A stretch of 64,000 bases of DNA from Panaeolus papilionaceus (taxonomy: Eukaryota > Basidiomycota > Agaricomycetes > Agaricales). Location: NCBI GenBank assembly GCA_015501605.1, contig JADNRZ010000003.1, forward strand, positions 1,860,001 to 1,924,000, in the 5' to 3' direction. The first letter of the stretch is position 1; the number at the start of each line of letters is the position of its first letter. Below are positions 1 through 11,737 of the stretch, piece after piece. Both the position numbers and the translations under genes were made by a program. The notes under the pieces are model-generated. The model was not told the DNA's origin. It searched no databases and was given only the letters and a program-made list of their open reading frames with translations.

Positions 1-2357
1 GAAGCGCATATGTGCCCATCGTGATTCGTTCATGCCCCGCATGTCTTTTTGGATATCTGCACGTCACCTCCGCGGCTTTTGTAGCGGAATCATCGTGTTC
101 AAGGAACAAAGAATGATAATCATACTGGTGAACTGGATACATCATTAGTGTCACATGGAATACCACCGCACTGGTGACCTTCGAATCTTCAAGGTTTCGC
201 TTGTCTTCCTCAGGTATCTACTTTTTGGGGAAATGAAAGGGACAAGAAGAATACACCAACATACTGTACCACGGTGGCTCTGACACCACGCCTTCCATCT
301 CCACTCGGTTTGTCGCTCACCGTGCTCAACGGCATACGATCTTCTTGGACTCTCATAAAAAAAACTTACATATTACTCCAATAATACCCTGTACTGACAT
401 GCCACCGCTCATCGTTTTCCACGATAGATTTTCTGTGAGAGATAAACAGAGAAATGTCAGAGCGGGCTTGAGACTCATAACAACGCCATCAGAGGCAGAT
501 TGGAGAAGCTGTCCAGAATGGGAGATGAAATGCCAGATGTGCCGACACTTCATAATTCTGGCTTGGGGAAATGAAAGTCGACATCGAGAATTGATTCAAA
601 ATTCGACTGCGCGAGGCTCTGTCATGACTCTTCGACTACTTATTGAACTTGAAATTTAATATCCAATGAAGACGCCGCGACCACGAGGTAATACAAAAAC
701 TTTCTCCTTCGAATTTTCAAGACAAAAAATGACTTTAATGGATAAGATTTGTACCCGTTCACGGATATGAACTTGGCACCAGCGGTCATCCAGGAGCAAC
801 CGCCCGTCATCTTAGGATCCTAATATCTTGTTTTGCTCGGATGCAACGCCCGAGCTGAATGCTACCCTGTGAGATCCTCCCGACCATTGATATATCCCTG
901 CTCACATGAACACGGCGTTCATATCCACAAACTTTAACAAAAAGATTTCGCATTCAGTACAGCCTATTTGACGACTGATTTGCACAAGGTTACTAGGATT
1001 CGAGGAATATCTCCAATACCGTTGACATTGAACTTTCTAAATGTGTTTACATGTATCAAATCCTGGTGCAATATTTCTATTCAACCATCCACGTTTCGCC
1101 GCCGCTGACGATTCAAGCGTAAGATTGGTGAGTGGTGACAACTGAATGTCGTGGCATTCCATACTTCGGAAGATATAAACAACACGGATTTGGTAAGGAA
1201 CCTTGATCCCTTGATTTGAGTGCAGAGTCATGTTCAGTCAGCCCAATTGCCTGTCTCTCAAGCTAAGCACACCATCGTATGTACGCGCAGGGAGATCTAG
1301 ACCAAATCCCAGGTTCAGCATGTCCTTTTTCATCCATCACTCTGATTAGACTCTGCAAGGGCGACAAATCGATGATTGAATTGATTGGCATCCTTTCAGA
1401 GTTGCACAAGACTTTTGCGGTGTCGACGATCAGTGATGACATATTTCCAGGGCTTCAAACAAGGGTCATCAAGCAAAGGGGTGGCCATGAGGGAAGGCTC
1501 GATCGCAAGAAACAAGCCAGTGTAGGCGAGAGCGATCGTCCAGCGGAAGTTTCACAGCGTTTTTAATCGCAAAGGAATTTCGGCCTCGAAACCCACAGTG
1601 CCTGGTAAGAGATGAGAGCCTTTCGGGAATTATTTTCATGGAGGCCCAGTTCAGTCAAATCGCCAAGGACATCAAGGGTTCCAAACCAGTTCCGGTTTGG
1701 TTTGGCAGCTCGGTAGTTACCTATCAACTGGATACGGGGGTTTTCCAGCTTCGCTCCGACGCCGATAGCGGAAGACTTCCGGTGTACCCCCGGGCTCACC
1801 GAACTGAGCTCAACAAGCGGTTAGAGTCTGAAGGACGACGTCGGCACGATTTAGAACAAGAGGATGAGAGATGACGCTTGTGTTTTGCGACGTAGAGTCT
1901 TGCAACCCAATAAATTTGGTGGAGAACATCTCTGCGATGCTTGGGCACAAGTTACAGAAGGATCATTGAGGCGGTGAAACAATCCTAGAAAGTAGACATC
2001 GTATGATGGGGGAAACATCACAGAATAACGCCAGTCGTGCAAACAGTAGAAAAGTGAGATAAGCGAGGGCGTGGAATACAGCAGATAACAATGTGGAGTC
2101 TTGAAGGTTTCTGAGGTTACAAATATTGAGGAGCAGTATGGAGAGAAGAGAAGCAGAATTATACAGAGCAGAAAACCCGAGTCAGAGCCACATAGTTCGA
2201 TCAAGTAGCCGCGAGAGCAAAGCAGAGCAATCAGAAAGAGTCCCAAACAGAGGTCAAGAGAAATTCAGCGTCGCAAAAGCTCATCAACTTCTGAAAAGTA
2301 GGATTCATTAGCCTTAGCACGTAAGAAGTGTCGGCGAAATTATACCATAATCTGTCA
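1..2357. other. Intergenic, no gene supported
   Basis: Only short open frames occur on both strands (longest 131 codons). None joins to a neighbour through plausible splice sites to give a recognisable protein, and none has a recognisable motif. The stretch could hold the far end of a gene outside the window or decayed sequence. I see no tRNA, clear repeat or promoter in it. Confidence 0.5.
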
Positions 2358-5300
2358 TCATCGTAATGGACTGGGTTCCACTGGCTCACGAAGGAGATCC
2401 AACTCGTCTTCGCTAAAGCCGGCTCCTTCGTCGATCGCGCTCGTGGCCGTGGTTTTTTGAGCAAGCAAGGCATCATTGATCTCCTCCTCGAAACCCTCAA
2501 AACGTGCCTTTTGCGTAATCGGGGGCCTCTCCGTGCGGTTCCTTCGTCGACCAGGCGTCTTTGACGGATTTCCATGCCCAAAGTGACTCTTGTGGCGGGG
2601 AAGTAGTGTAACCTCTGGTGAAGGAGGATCCGCGACACACCACAGTAAGGCGGGAGCACCATCAGCTGCCCCCTCGCCATCTTCGGGTGTTTCATTCCAT
2701 AACCCTTGAATTCCAGCGCTGATTTCCATTTTTACGCGTTCATTAACGCGAGACGCACAAAAGCTGAGAAAGTCGATTGGATCCGGGGATGATATATCCC
2801 GTGGAATGTATGCATCATCAACGAATGGGCTTAGATGCGCAATTCTGTCTCGGTCTCCTTGGTCGTCAAAAGCAAATGATAGGAAGAAGCGGCCATGTCG
2901 GTCAGTTGGACTGATCCCATCCGCATCATGTGGTGCGAACTCCATTTCTCCCTCCTCTTCGATGCCGACCATATCGAGTTCATGACCCGCCTCTGCGCCC
3001 AACAGGGGCTCAACCTCGCACCCAGAATCTCGGTTTGGAACTACTAAGGCTGGGCCATCAACTACGCTCCCACTCCTCGACCTCCTCCCCTCGCCTGAAA
3101 TGGGTAGGATAAAAGCCTGAATAGTGCCGCTTCGGGTACGTCGCGTCATACTGAGCGGCACTGCAGACACAACCTTCCTAAAACTATCCGCTTGAGCTGG
3201 AATGGCTTCAAGCTTCCCCGAATCGCAACGAACCACGGTGCCACTTCGAGTTCGTCCCACAGATTGTCCAGACCCTGGTGAGGGTGTTCTTGCATCGTCC
3301 TCAATGTGCGTTGAATGGGGAGGAGCGGGGATAGAGGCATTTTCATGGTGGTCAGCAGGCACAATAGTCCCGCTCCTGGTTCGCTTCGTGGCCACCGCGA
3401 GGATGGGCTTATGCCGAATACTGTCAATAACAACAGGAAGCGATTGTGTTCTTAGCATCGTACGGGATTGCGCAGCACTGGAAACCTTTTTCCCGCTATT
3501 GCCTTGAAGTGCTCTCAGATCCAGCATCGGCAGGTCCTTGTGTTTAGCCTTGCCCCGTCGATCGTCTGCTGCCGTCTGATTTCCAGCGATGTGCTCCCCC
3601 TTTTCTAGCAGGTCCATTGCTTGGTCTGGGGTATTGTCGCGCTTTTCCAAAGGCTGGGCTACCCCTTTCTCCAAACCACGCTGCAAATAGATGGTGGGTG
3701 GCGATATAATGCTGTCCGTGATCCAAGAAATATCGCTAGTGTCGTCAAGTGAAATGAGGTGGCTGGTGTACGTTGAAACGGATTTATGGTCCAGCGAAGC
3801 AGCGTCTGACGAGGTAGCACATAGAACATTCTTGGGTAAATTGGAATGTGTTGGACTAGTGATTGAACTGAGCTCCATGTCAATCTCTCCCTCTCCGCCG
3901 CTTCCTCTATCCTCGGACAGAGATCGAGATGGCTTCTGCTTCGAGGATTTTTCGAGGGATGTAAGAGGCAATGTAGGTAACGAGAGGGTTCTCTTGGATT
4001 TGATAGGTGGGGTGGAGATACCCCTTGCATCCTCGCCGAAAGTGGCCACACCTGCGTCGGAGTTACTGAACGGTCGCGTACTGTTTTCGTCCTCGCTCTC
4101 AAACCATTCATCCACTTCTTCGCCACTATGAGAAAACCCAAACCAACTCATTTGCGAGGGTGGTCTGTTGAAATCGACGGATCCAATTCCCATGTTGGAA
4201 CGTAGCCATGACGGACACTCGAGGTTCGAATCCAGGTCCAATTCGTAGATGGGCTGACGGCGAGCGTCGCTGAGAGGTGTTTGTGCGTGGGTTGCGTAGC
4301 CATTTCCAGGGCGAGATGGGATAAATGATGGCGGGCCCATGATAGTATTGTCCCTAAGTGCGATGACGGATTTATCGGGAGTTGTAGGGCATGAAACGAT
4401 GGTTTTTTCAGGAAACTTGCCCTTTCTGAATAAGCCAAAAGCATCATTACTTCGTAAGCGGCTGGGCGCAGACGGGCGCCTTTCTCGACGTGCAGAGCCC
4501 TTTTTACGCGGGGAAGATAGAAGAGGACTCTTATAGTCCACGTATATCTCCCTTCCCTTACGTTTGGAGGCAAGGAATGCATTCTCTCCAAGTGGGTTAT
4601 CTTTGAGGAAACGAGGAGAGTTATTGTGACTTCGGGTAAGACGATTCCACTGCGATGGTTTTGTAGGGCAATTCGGATCGAAGAACTTTTCACGAAGCTT
4701 TGATGTTTCTGCAAGGGCTGGCGACTTTGGGCGTGGCTGGTTCACCGTAGCAGCACCGTCTAACTCCATTTCTGGATGAGGAACAGGGGAAGACGCTCGA
4801 GAAATAAAAGGACTGGCAAGAGTTAAGCTGCCAGTATTCATAGACCCTCCTCTTGAAGTAACAAAGGACTGAAATTGGGCTGCTGACGTAGCTATATGCG
4901 CCCCCTTTTGGCGCAATCGACCTGTTTTTGATTTTGTGGAGGTCGAGCGCGACTTCATTTTCTCCTTGAGTTTCAGTTTCTTCGGGACCTCGTTTCCTTG
5001 AGTGCCAGTGGCTGCAGGAGATAGGAATCTAGGTGGTGTACCAATATTGGTTGAGGCAGATGCATTCCGAGGCACAGTCATGCCCCCTTCACTTGAAAAA
5101 ACTTGATTAATACGAGGAGAAGAAGCCAATGTGACAGAAGAAAGCGTTTTTCTTGGTTGCACGATATCAAAACCCGCATTGAAACCATAAACAATCCAAA
5201 AACTCACGACGAGGGAATCCGCAATGCTGGTTCATGCTCCTCACTTCCTATCTTTCCCCCATCGGCAGGGTAGTTCTCTTTCAAATTTTGAGTCATCGTT

Positions 5301-5419
5301 GATGGAACCGGAGAGTATGGCGTCAACGCTGCTTGAGGCTTGGAAGACGGTAGCCTATAAGCTTGCTCCCTGGTGAAAACCGTTGGGTGAGGAGTTTCAA
5401 ATGTATCCGTTCCACTCAT
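2358..5419 (-). CDS. Large disordered protein with RTRSGT motifs (1001 aa)
   Basis: Function not recognised. Two coding exons, 5419-5208 and 5151-2358, joined across a 56-nt GTGAGT...AG intron whose removal keeps the frame (phase 2). I chose the ATG at 5419 because an in-frame TAA lies upstream. A 50-nt intron with a perfect GTAAGT donor (5480-5431) appears to lie in the 5' leader. The protein is rich in Ser, Pro, Thr and Lys and mostly disordered. It has basic clusters near the N-terminus and four related motifs (RTRSGT, RTRSGT, RTRSGT, RSRSGS) about 35-55 residues apart in the second half. The C-terminal ~180 residues look more ordered (FLSFCASRVNERVKMEI, then WCVADPPSPEV). RxRSGT resembles a basophilic kinase site, so a phosphoregulated scaffold is possible; that is inference. 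No membrane segment or signal peptide is visible. Confidence 0.85.
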
Positions 5420-5480
5420 TGCTTTCTTTCCTGAAGTGAGTATATATACAAATAGCACGTCCTGTTGTCGTCGTACTTAC

Positions 5481-6055
5481 CGAGCTCTAGCTTTTTTTAG
5501 GTGCTCAGGTTCTAGCAGCGCGCATCCAAGTCTTTAAGCCGCCCGTTTTCCTTGGCTAAAATTGGCTAAACCAAATTTTTGACGTGTCAGAAGTTCCCCG
5601 ATTAAAACTGGGTTGATAAATTCACCTCTTCAGAGCTATGTGGACAGTTCATTCAACAGGAAACATGAGGGTTGGAGGAGAGTTGAGACTGTTATGGACG
5701 TTGGGAGGTTCGAAGTCGAAATTGATTCGGAACTTGAAGTGCCCGGTGGCTGTGTTAAATAGGGGTTCGAAATCCTAGCACGTACATGATCATCTCAAAA
5801 TAAAATTTATATCTTAAATTTGAAAGTAATGTATTTCGTTATAAGAGAACATGTAGAGCTCGAGTATCTGAAGGATTAAATGTCAAGTCAATGTATCTAA
5901 TGTAGCTATGTTTTTCGTATGCCTCGAGACCGTGCCAAAGAATGGCTGTCTCGAAGGCGTGGTAGGCTCATTGATAAGATCGCTCCATGGGTAGGTATAG
6001 GTTATCTTTGCCGCAGAACTGGTATAAGAGTAGGGTTAGTCGTTGATACACCAAA
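5481..6055. other. Intergenic between two minus-strand genes
   Basis: Holds the 5' leader and presumed promoter of the 1001-aa protein gene and the 3' end of the Hsp70-like gene. No open frame of interest and no clear repeat. A tRNA-like GGTTCGAAATCC block near 5763 lacks a matching acceptor stem. Confidence 0.5.
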
Positions 6056-8525
6056 TTATGCCTGTGGTGCCACATACCGCTTCTCTACTCCCTAAATAGA
6101 ACACATCATTGTTCGTGTCAGTAATCAGCACATGTGTAGTGATATCCATGAAGACGACTGACCTCCTCTATCCAGGCCAGGTCGGCCTTAATGGATGTCA
6201 TTCCAAAATACAAAACAATATCTACCAGAAGGTAATCGTATTCCTTGCCTTCGCGAACAGACTTGGTAGTTGGCACATGCGCTGCATCGACTGCGACTGT
6301 AAATGCATGGCTATACATGTCTTTGTTGAGATATTAGCTGAGTTGCGTGGATATTGGGTTAATGTCGGAAGGTACCTTGCTCATCACCCCAAAAGCATAG
6401 CTTGTTACTGTTTCCTTTGTAACTCCAAACATGCATCACGATTTCCTTGCCTTCTGCGAAGTTTATGTCAGAGTGACCATAAAACGACTTGCGACATTCT
6501 TTAAACTCGGATATCTGTGCGTTCTGAGAAGACTTACGCCTCAGTTTTTTGCCCAAATTTGAGTAAAAATTCCATCGAATCCGCTCACCTTTGGGAGATA
6601 CACAAGGAAGACATCATCTAACATTTCTTTCCCCAAGTACATGGCAACGCCGTGACTTGCCGCCCGTTTACGATGTGCTCGAATCTTGGGGTTGTAACCA
6701 ATCTTACCAAACAAACCATGTGCAACCCTTGCCAGCCTTGCCATTACAAAGTGGTCAAGATAAAATGATACAGCCCCGTTTGCGACTGCTTTATTTCTGC
6801 CAGGAATAAGTTCGGTAAATAAAATGTAACAGCAGGTGTGTCAATAACGCACGGCGTATTTTCCAATCGGCGGACTTGAACTGAAATTGAAGAAAGCGCA
6901 TCTTTTACTTCATTGAACAAGTAATCGTTAGCAACAAATCCGCCAACCAAGATGATGTGCTGAGAAGGAAAGTCAACCAATAGAGTGTGGCAATGCCCAT
7001 CATGATACACACAGATATTGGTTTGGATGCTAGTTTCTTCTGTTCAACAACAGCATCACGAATGCAAGTTATTGCGGGCTTAAAGAGCTCAGCGACGTCA
7101 CTCCTGTCGGTATGACAGATTGAGCATACATTTCAAAGATTCAGGCTTCAAATATTTCACTGACCCTTTCAGTTTCAATTGACCAAAGCGAATGTTAACA
7201 GACGAATCGTTGTCTCCAACCCCCCCGAACTTGACAAATTGAGGGTCTTGAGGATCCCGAAAGCGAAGCTTTGTCGTATCATCAAATGCCTCGAGAATGT
7301 CATCAATATCGCCCAGGTATTCAGAGTCGATGAGCAGCTCTGTATTCGAGCTTCGTGAGGGGATCGCAATGCTATGCAATGAAGAATACTCACGTTTCAG
7401 ATGCATTTTCGCTCGAGCCGTTACGAATACGGCGCCCTGGAAGTAGCCTGAATAATATCAGTATATGGCGCACTCCGTCCTATAAATCAAGAGAACTAAC
7501 AGCTGGGTGGTGCGAGCTCATCGAACGACCCTCTCTCTTGGCTCTCTTTCTTCTTGCGACGATAGGAGCTTACGTCAATAGTGCCTCCTCCCGCATCAAT
7601 TACAGTAAAGCCTGTTCCTTTCTGCAGCGATGTCAATATATCTAAGAATGCCGAAGGAATTATGCGCCAGAGTACCAACCTTCATGGAAGCACTCGATCC
7701 AAGAGTCTGATACGCCCAGTGCAAACCAGCCTCTCCTTCAGTTACGAAATGCAATCGTTCTTGAAGCGAATCCAAATCTTCAGGAAGTAAACCGCCCTTC
7801 ACCGCGCTACTGGAATAGATTTGCTGATGATAACCCTCCCATCCGTTTGGATGCGAAATAATGTACACAACACCCTGTCCCTTGGGATATCGCCCGTTGG
7901 AATCTGGAGCGGGATTCAAGCTTGATGATAGTGATTCCCACATCTCCGCCCCGTGAGCATACTCGATAAAGCGCACTGCACACCGATTGAGGTATTGAAG
8001 ATAATCAGCGAGGATGTCCTCAACCTTTTTGTTTGATGGTAAAGGGGGAATTGCATCGTCCTCACGATTCTTCTCGTTCGTAGACTGTTTGGGTCTGAGA
8101 TGTAGCTTGAACCTATCGGAATAATTAAGTGGGCAAACAGTATGAGCGCGACAAACAGATATACCATTCGACTTTTGTCCATTGTTCATTATATGCGGCA
8201 TCCTTCGCATCTTCAGAGGTTGTCTCAGCACCAACTGCCTTGACATTGCCATCGGGGTCGTAATAGAGGATGCTAGGCACCTTCGAGAGAGATAGCAGGT
8301 CATTCGGATTTCCTCCATAATTTGGGAACCTTGTTACTCCTTCGACCTTAGGCACTCTACCTGGATCCAAGATACTATAAAAATAATTAGCAAAACAGGC
8401 ATTGCAGACGTCGACGGCACACGGCATCACACTAACCTGTAAGATATCCCACTGTAAGTAGTTCCGACATCGAAAGCGATCACCAAACGACGTCGTGTTC
8501 CTGCATAAGTGTTTCTGGACCACAT
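6056..8525 (-). CDS. Hsp70-like (HSPA12-type) actin-fold ATPase, 609 aa
   Basis: Twelve exons, all phases consistent: 8525-8437, 8374-8165, 8112-7680, 7621-7501, 7447-7394, 7339-7165, 7103-7013, 6959-6853, 6796-6589, 6523-6376, 6320-6163, 6091-6056. The start ATG leads straight into the phosphate-1 motif IAFDVGTTYSGISY (residues ~16-29). The phosphate-2 motif VIDAGGGTID lies at ~251-260 and the adenosine motif IILVGGF at ~393-399, so the complete actin/Hsp70 nucleotide-binding fold is present. The C-terminal part (YLPKNAQ, SYKGN, YLLVDIVLYFG) matches the divergent fungal Hsp70-like group and not canonical Hsp70: there is no EEVD tail and no standard peptide-binding domain. These proteins are greatly expanded in Agaricomycetes; substrates are unknown. 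A canonical chaperone role should not be assumed. An ATAAATAG box lies about 50-65 nt upstream of the ATG. Confidence 0.93.
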
Positions 8526-9527
8526 GTCAATCGGAGCTGGAGGTTGCAACGGGATAGGAAGCAACGATAAGCTCCCTATTTATGATATCAACGAGGGCGT
8601 CGAGGCAGTTAGATGAGCCCCTCCAACTCCATTCACAGTGTTGCCCTCGGAATATCGGAATGCACGTGCGCATTTGCTATTAGTTGCATCTGGGCTGTGC
8701 AGCTGGATCCAACCAAATACCGATGCTTACCACTTCGTCGTCGATGAGAGGCAACATGTTGACAAAGTCAGCTCATTCTGGTTATGAGCGGTAGTATATC
8801 ATCTTGGTCCCACGGCTCTGCGACTTGGGGTCAGGATTTGAGGCTCAGGCGATGCTCAGTCCATGACGACTCGGATACCTGCACGAGGCGCCTGCCAATT
8901 GGCGGGCATCTTTAGCTACAAGATATTCGCATGAATTCGCTGAGGCCCCCTCTCTAGTTAAGTTGGGCGCTACCACCAATCTACTACACCGTTAACGACT
9001 TCTCAGCAGGTTCATATTCAAATTCGTTCCCTCTGATCCTTTCGAAAGTTGCGTCGCAGACATAACCGTTGAAGGACTGTTTCAAGCAAGTTTATAAAAC
9101 AAAACGAAGCACATATTTGCCTCTGAATACGTGATGAATCAAAACATACCGGTGGAGACATGGAATGACGCACGGATTATGCATCGTTACAGGATCCTGG
9201 TTATTATTCCTCAGAATCATGCCAAGACCTGGGAGCACACTAGGCACACTGAATTTGTACGATGATTATTGCAGTGACTTAGAAGAGACGGACTCGAGAA
9301 TTCAGTTTTCCTGGTCTGAATAGGGGCTAAGCTGTGCATACGGTCCGGGTCCGGGTCAATTAGCAGTAAGTATACCCGGTGATGTTGCTGTCATATTTCC
9401 AGGCAATTTCGTCCGTGATTTCCAGCAATCGGTCATGTCGCCGTTTAGATTTATGGACTGTCATATCCATTCCCTCCGGTTCCCCTCACCTTCACTTCCA
9501 TAATTCCTTTCAATTCGACTTTATTCG
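8526..9527. other. Divergent intergenic region
   Basis: Promoter space between the minus-strand Hsp70-like gene and the plus-strand thioesterase gene. An A/T-rich ATAAATAG-like box for the Hsp70-like gene lies at about 8577-8585. No supported open frame or repeat seen. Confidence 0.5.
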
Positions 9528-10399
9528 ATGTATGACCTACCACCAACGCTGACTGACGATCAAGCAAAAATTGCAAGGCTCTTTCTTGACACACGGCTTC
9601 CTGGGGAGTTAATGGCGGGAATAACTGGAAACGTCCCAGTGGAAGTGAAGGAATTACCAGTTAAATGGTTAGCAGTGTTTCGCAACAGAGGGAAAGGGTT
9701 TTCGGGCAAGATTGCAAAGAGGCTAAAGGTCAAGGATGTATCTATTCTTCCATGTGTAGATGACCTAGGCAAGATGGAAGGACGGGTGACTTGCGAGATA
9801 GACGTTACACCTGGTTCGTACATTCGCTGTCTTGATTCGTTACCTTCAAACCTGATTTACCATAGATATGTGCAATGCACAGGGCCTCCTTGATCAGGGT
9901 TGTATAGTTTATCTCTTGGACGAGTGAGTCAAACCCACAGATTTCATTAAGAGTCATTCTGACAGCCTTACTCTTAGGTGTTCAACTATCTCAATGGTGG
10001 TCGGTAATGCAGCGGAAGGGCGCATGGTTCCAGCTGGGGTATCGCAAACCATCAATGTCCTGTTCCATTCGACTGCAACTGTGTGCGTATCACATGAACC
10101 ATTACAACTGAGTGGTCAATCAATATTAACGTATCGTCGTGAATACAGAGGGACTACGCTCCGCATCGTAAACAGGGCTCTTGCCTCTGGATATGAGTCC
10201 AACTCAGCAAAGACAGAGGTAGTTTCTGCTTTACAGGTTTAACGCGTCTCGCAGGCACTCACCCTCCCTGGTTTACTTGTAGATATGGAACGCTTCGACT
10301 CACCGTCTGGTTGCCTCTGGGACTCAACTGAGCATGTCACCTTCCTTACCCCAGAAGTGGGACCCAACCCCAAGGTTTCAGTCGGCGGACCGTAAGTGA
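9528..10399 (+). CDS. Hotdog-fold acyl-CoA thioesterase-like protein (PaaI/ACOT13 type), 233 aa
   Basis: Four exons, phases consistent: 9528-9813, 9866-9923, 9978-10218, 10283-10399. The spliced protein has the hotdog core: MCNAQGLLDQGCIVYLLDEC (the N-x-Q-G-x-x-x-G-x-x-x-x-x-x-D helix region), then GVSQTINVLFHSTATV, LRIVNRALASG, and a closing strand EIWNASTHRLVASGTQ. That last strand appears only after removing the 64-nt intron, which supports the splice. The fold predicts hydrolysis of acyl-CoA thioesters, but the expected HG pair of the family's hot-dog helix is LLDQG here, so activity is uncertain. A strong GTAAGT at the stop (10391-10396) with an AG near 10438 could extend the C-terminus by about 35 residues. 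The N-terminal ~85 residues are extra to the domain. Confidence 0.85.
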
Positions 10400-11737
10400 T
10401 ATCGTAGTACAATTCGTCCGTGGAGCATCTCGTAACAGTTGTACCCCCTCCGACGAACGACCCACTGCATAAAGCGACGCGCTATTTTAGCTCACGGGAC
10501 GCTTCGAAATGGCTGCTGATTGAAGAAGTGACAGAGTGCTGAAGGTGGATAGAACGTGCAGCCTTTTTTGATTTATAAACTCACTTTGAATGCCTGTTTT
10601 CGTTTCGTTTGGGAACGTCTCCATGAATCTTCCATTGGGTGTTCACCCTCTTCAAATGCTTTTGCGAGTGATGCACGGCTGCGACTTCTACTGCTCAAAT
10701 TGTTCCACCTTATAAGTGGAGGCTGGTGTGTGGTAACCAATGGAAATAGCGAAACGGATCCCTTGTGGATGCCGGCGGCGACTACCCCAGCACACAAGGG
10801 CCCTACCAAGCCCAGCATATTGTCCCCCGTGATAATATTCGGATTCAAGTCAAACACACATGTTCCTGCAACAATAGCGTGAGGAATGAAGTACGGTAGT
10901 ACGATACGCTGGGTACTACACTACTACATACCCCAATCTGGTACACCAAGGACCGACAAGCTGATATCCTCACCCCTATCCCTCCCTCCTTGGTCCTCAA
11001 CTCGACTTCCCACGGTTCTATTCTCTAAACTCCACTTATCGTTCAGCAGCAGACAGCCAAGTCCAACCTGTTCCCATCTTCCACAATGAAAGGTAGCAGA
11101 CCATTAAAAGACCATGAAAACGATTCAAGGTTTAAAGCTGCCCGTTCTCAAAGACTCGACCATTTCATCGCAAGACTGCGTCGTAGACATGTCGTTGTGT
11201 GGTGCCTACCACATCAAGAGAGTCCCTTGATTTTGGTTATCGGAGAGGCGCTTCCAACAAAACCAATATGAAGCGACAGTCGGGTGTGCAAAAGGCTAAA
11301 CGTTATGCTCTCGACCTCAATGGTGCTTGGGTTACTTATTCGTTGATTCTCCCATTATAGTCAAATCAATGGCCAGCTTCTCGCCGTGCTCACTCATACT
11401 AGCAGTGGTACGCGACCTGTGATCTGCCATCACGTTGGGGTAATTTCAAATGTTGCATCTCGGCGGCCTTCAGCGACGCACTTATACACTCAGCTTCTAC
11501 TACTAAGTTCTTGTATTGGACAGATTGGTCCCTGGTCAATATGAACATATGGTCAGCGACCATTTGGTTTTGAGTATCTTTCCTTCCCTCCACTACAGCC
11601 TGCCACTGTCAATACCAACTTGCTTGCTGGGGTGCAAGTCCGCGCAAGTAGCTAGCTGAGAGATGAAGAGGAGAGGACTATTGAGCTTGTCTCCTCATCA
11701 TTACAACCTCTAGGCAGTCTGGATCTGTTTCGTTCGC
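10400..11737. other. Intergenic with one possible minus-strand exon
   Basis: No complete gene can be built. The single stretch of interest is the candidate exon at 10585-10865 (listed separately). On the plus strand short frames near 11086-11270 have no recognisable motif. A CT-rich block ending in ACAATG near 11080 looks like a fungal transcription start but the following frame closes quickly. Confidence 0.4.
10585..10865 (-). pseudogene. Possible internal exon or gene remnant, family unknown
   Basis: A minus-strand open frame bounded by a good acceptor (TTGTTGCAG just before 10865) and a perfect GTGAGT donor just after 10585. It encodes TCVFDLNPNIITGDN, then LVGPLCAGVVAAG (hydrophobic, membrane-like), then a basic Ser/Arg-rich tail. 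After the donor a plausible 3' exon gives only a few codons before a stop. I found no credible upstream exon or start codon between 10866 and 11740. It may be the last exons of a decayed gene or chance. I do not recognise the family. Confidence 0.25.

Noticed and set aside
4208..4222. Another GGTTCGAATCC-like word
   Set aside because: Lies inside the coding exon of the 1001-residue protein and has no cloverleaf around it.
5755..5785. tRNA-like B box (GGGTTCGAAATCC)
   Set aside because: No matching acceptor stem or A box at the right distance.
7565..7573. GTAAGC as an intron donor right after the GGGTID motif of the Hsp70-like gene
   Set aside because: Reading through it gives VSSY...FDELAPPSC, which then joins in frame to YFQGAVFVT as the family expects; the real donor is at 7500.
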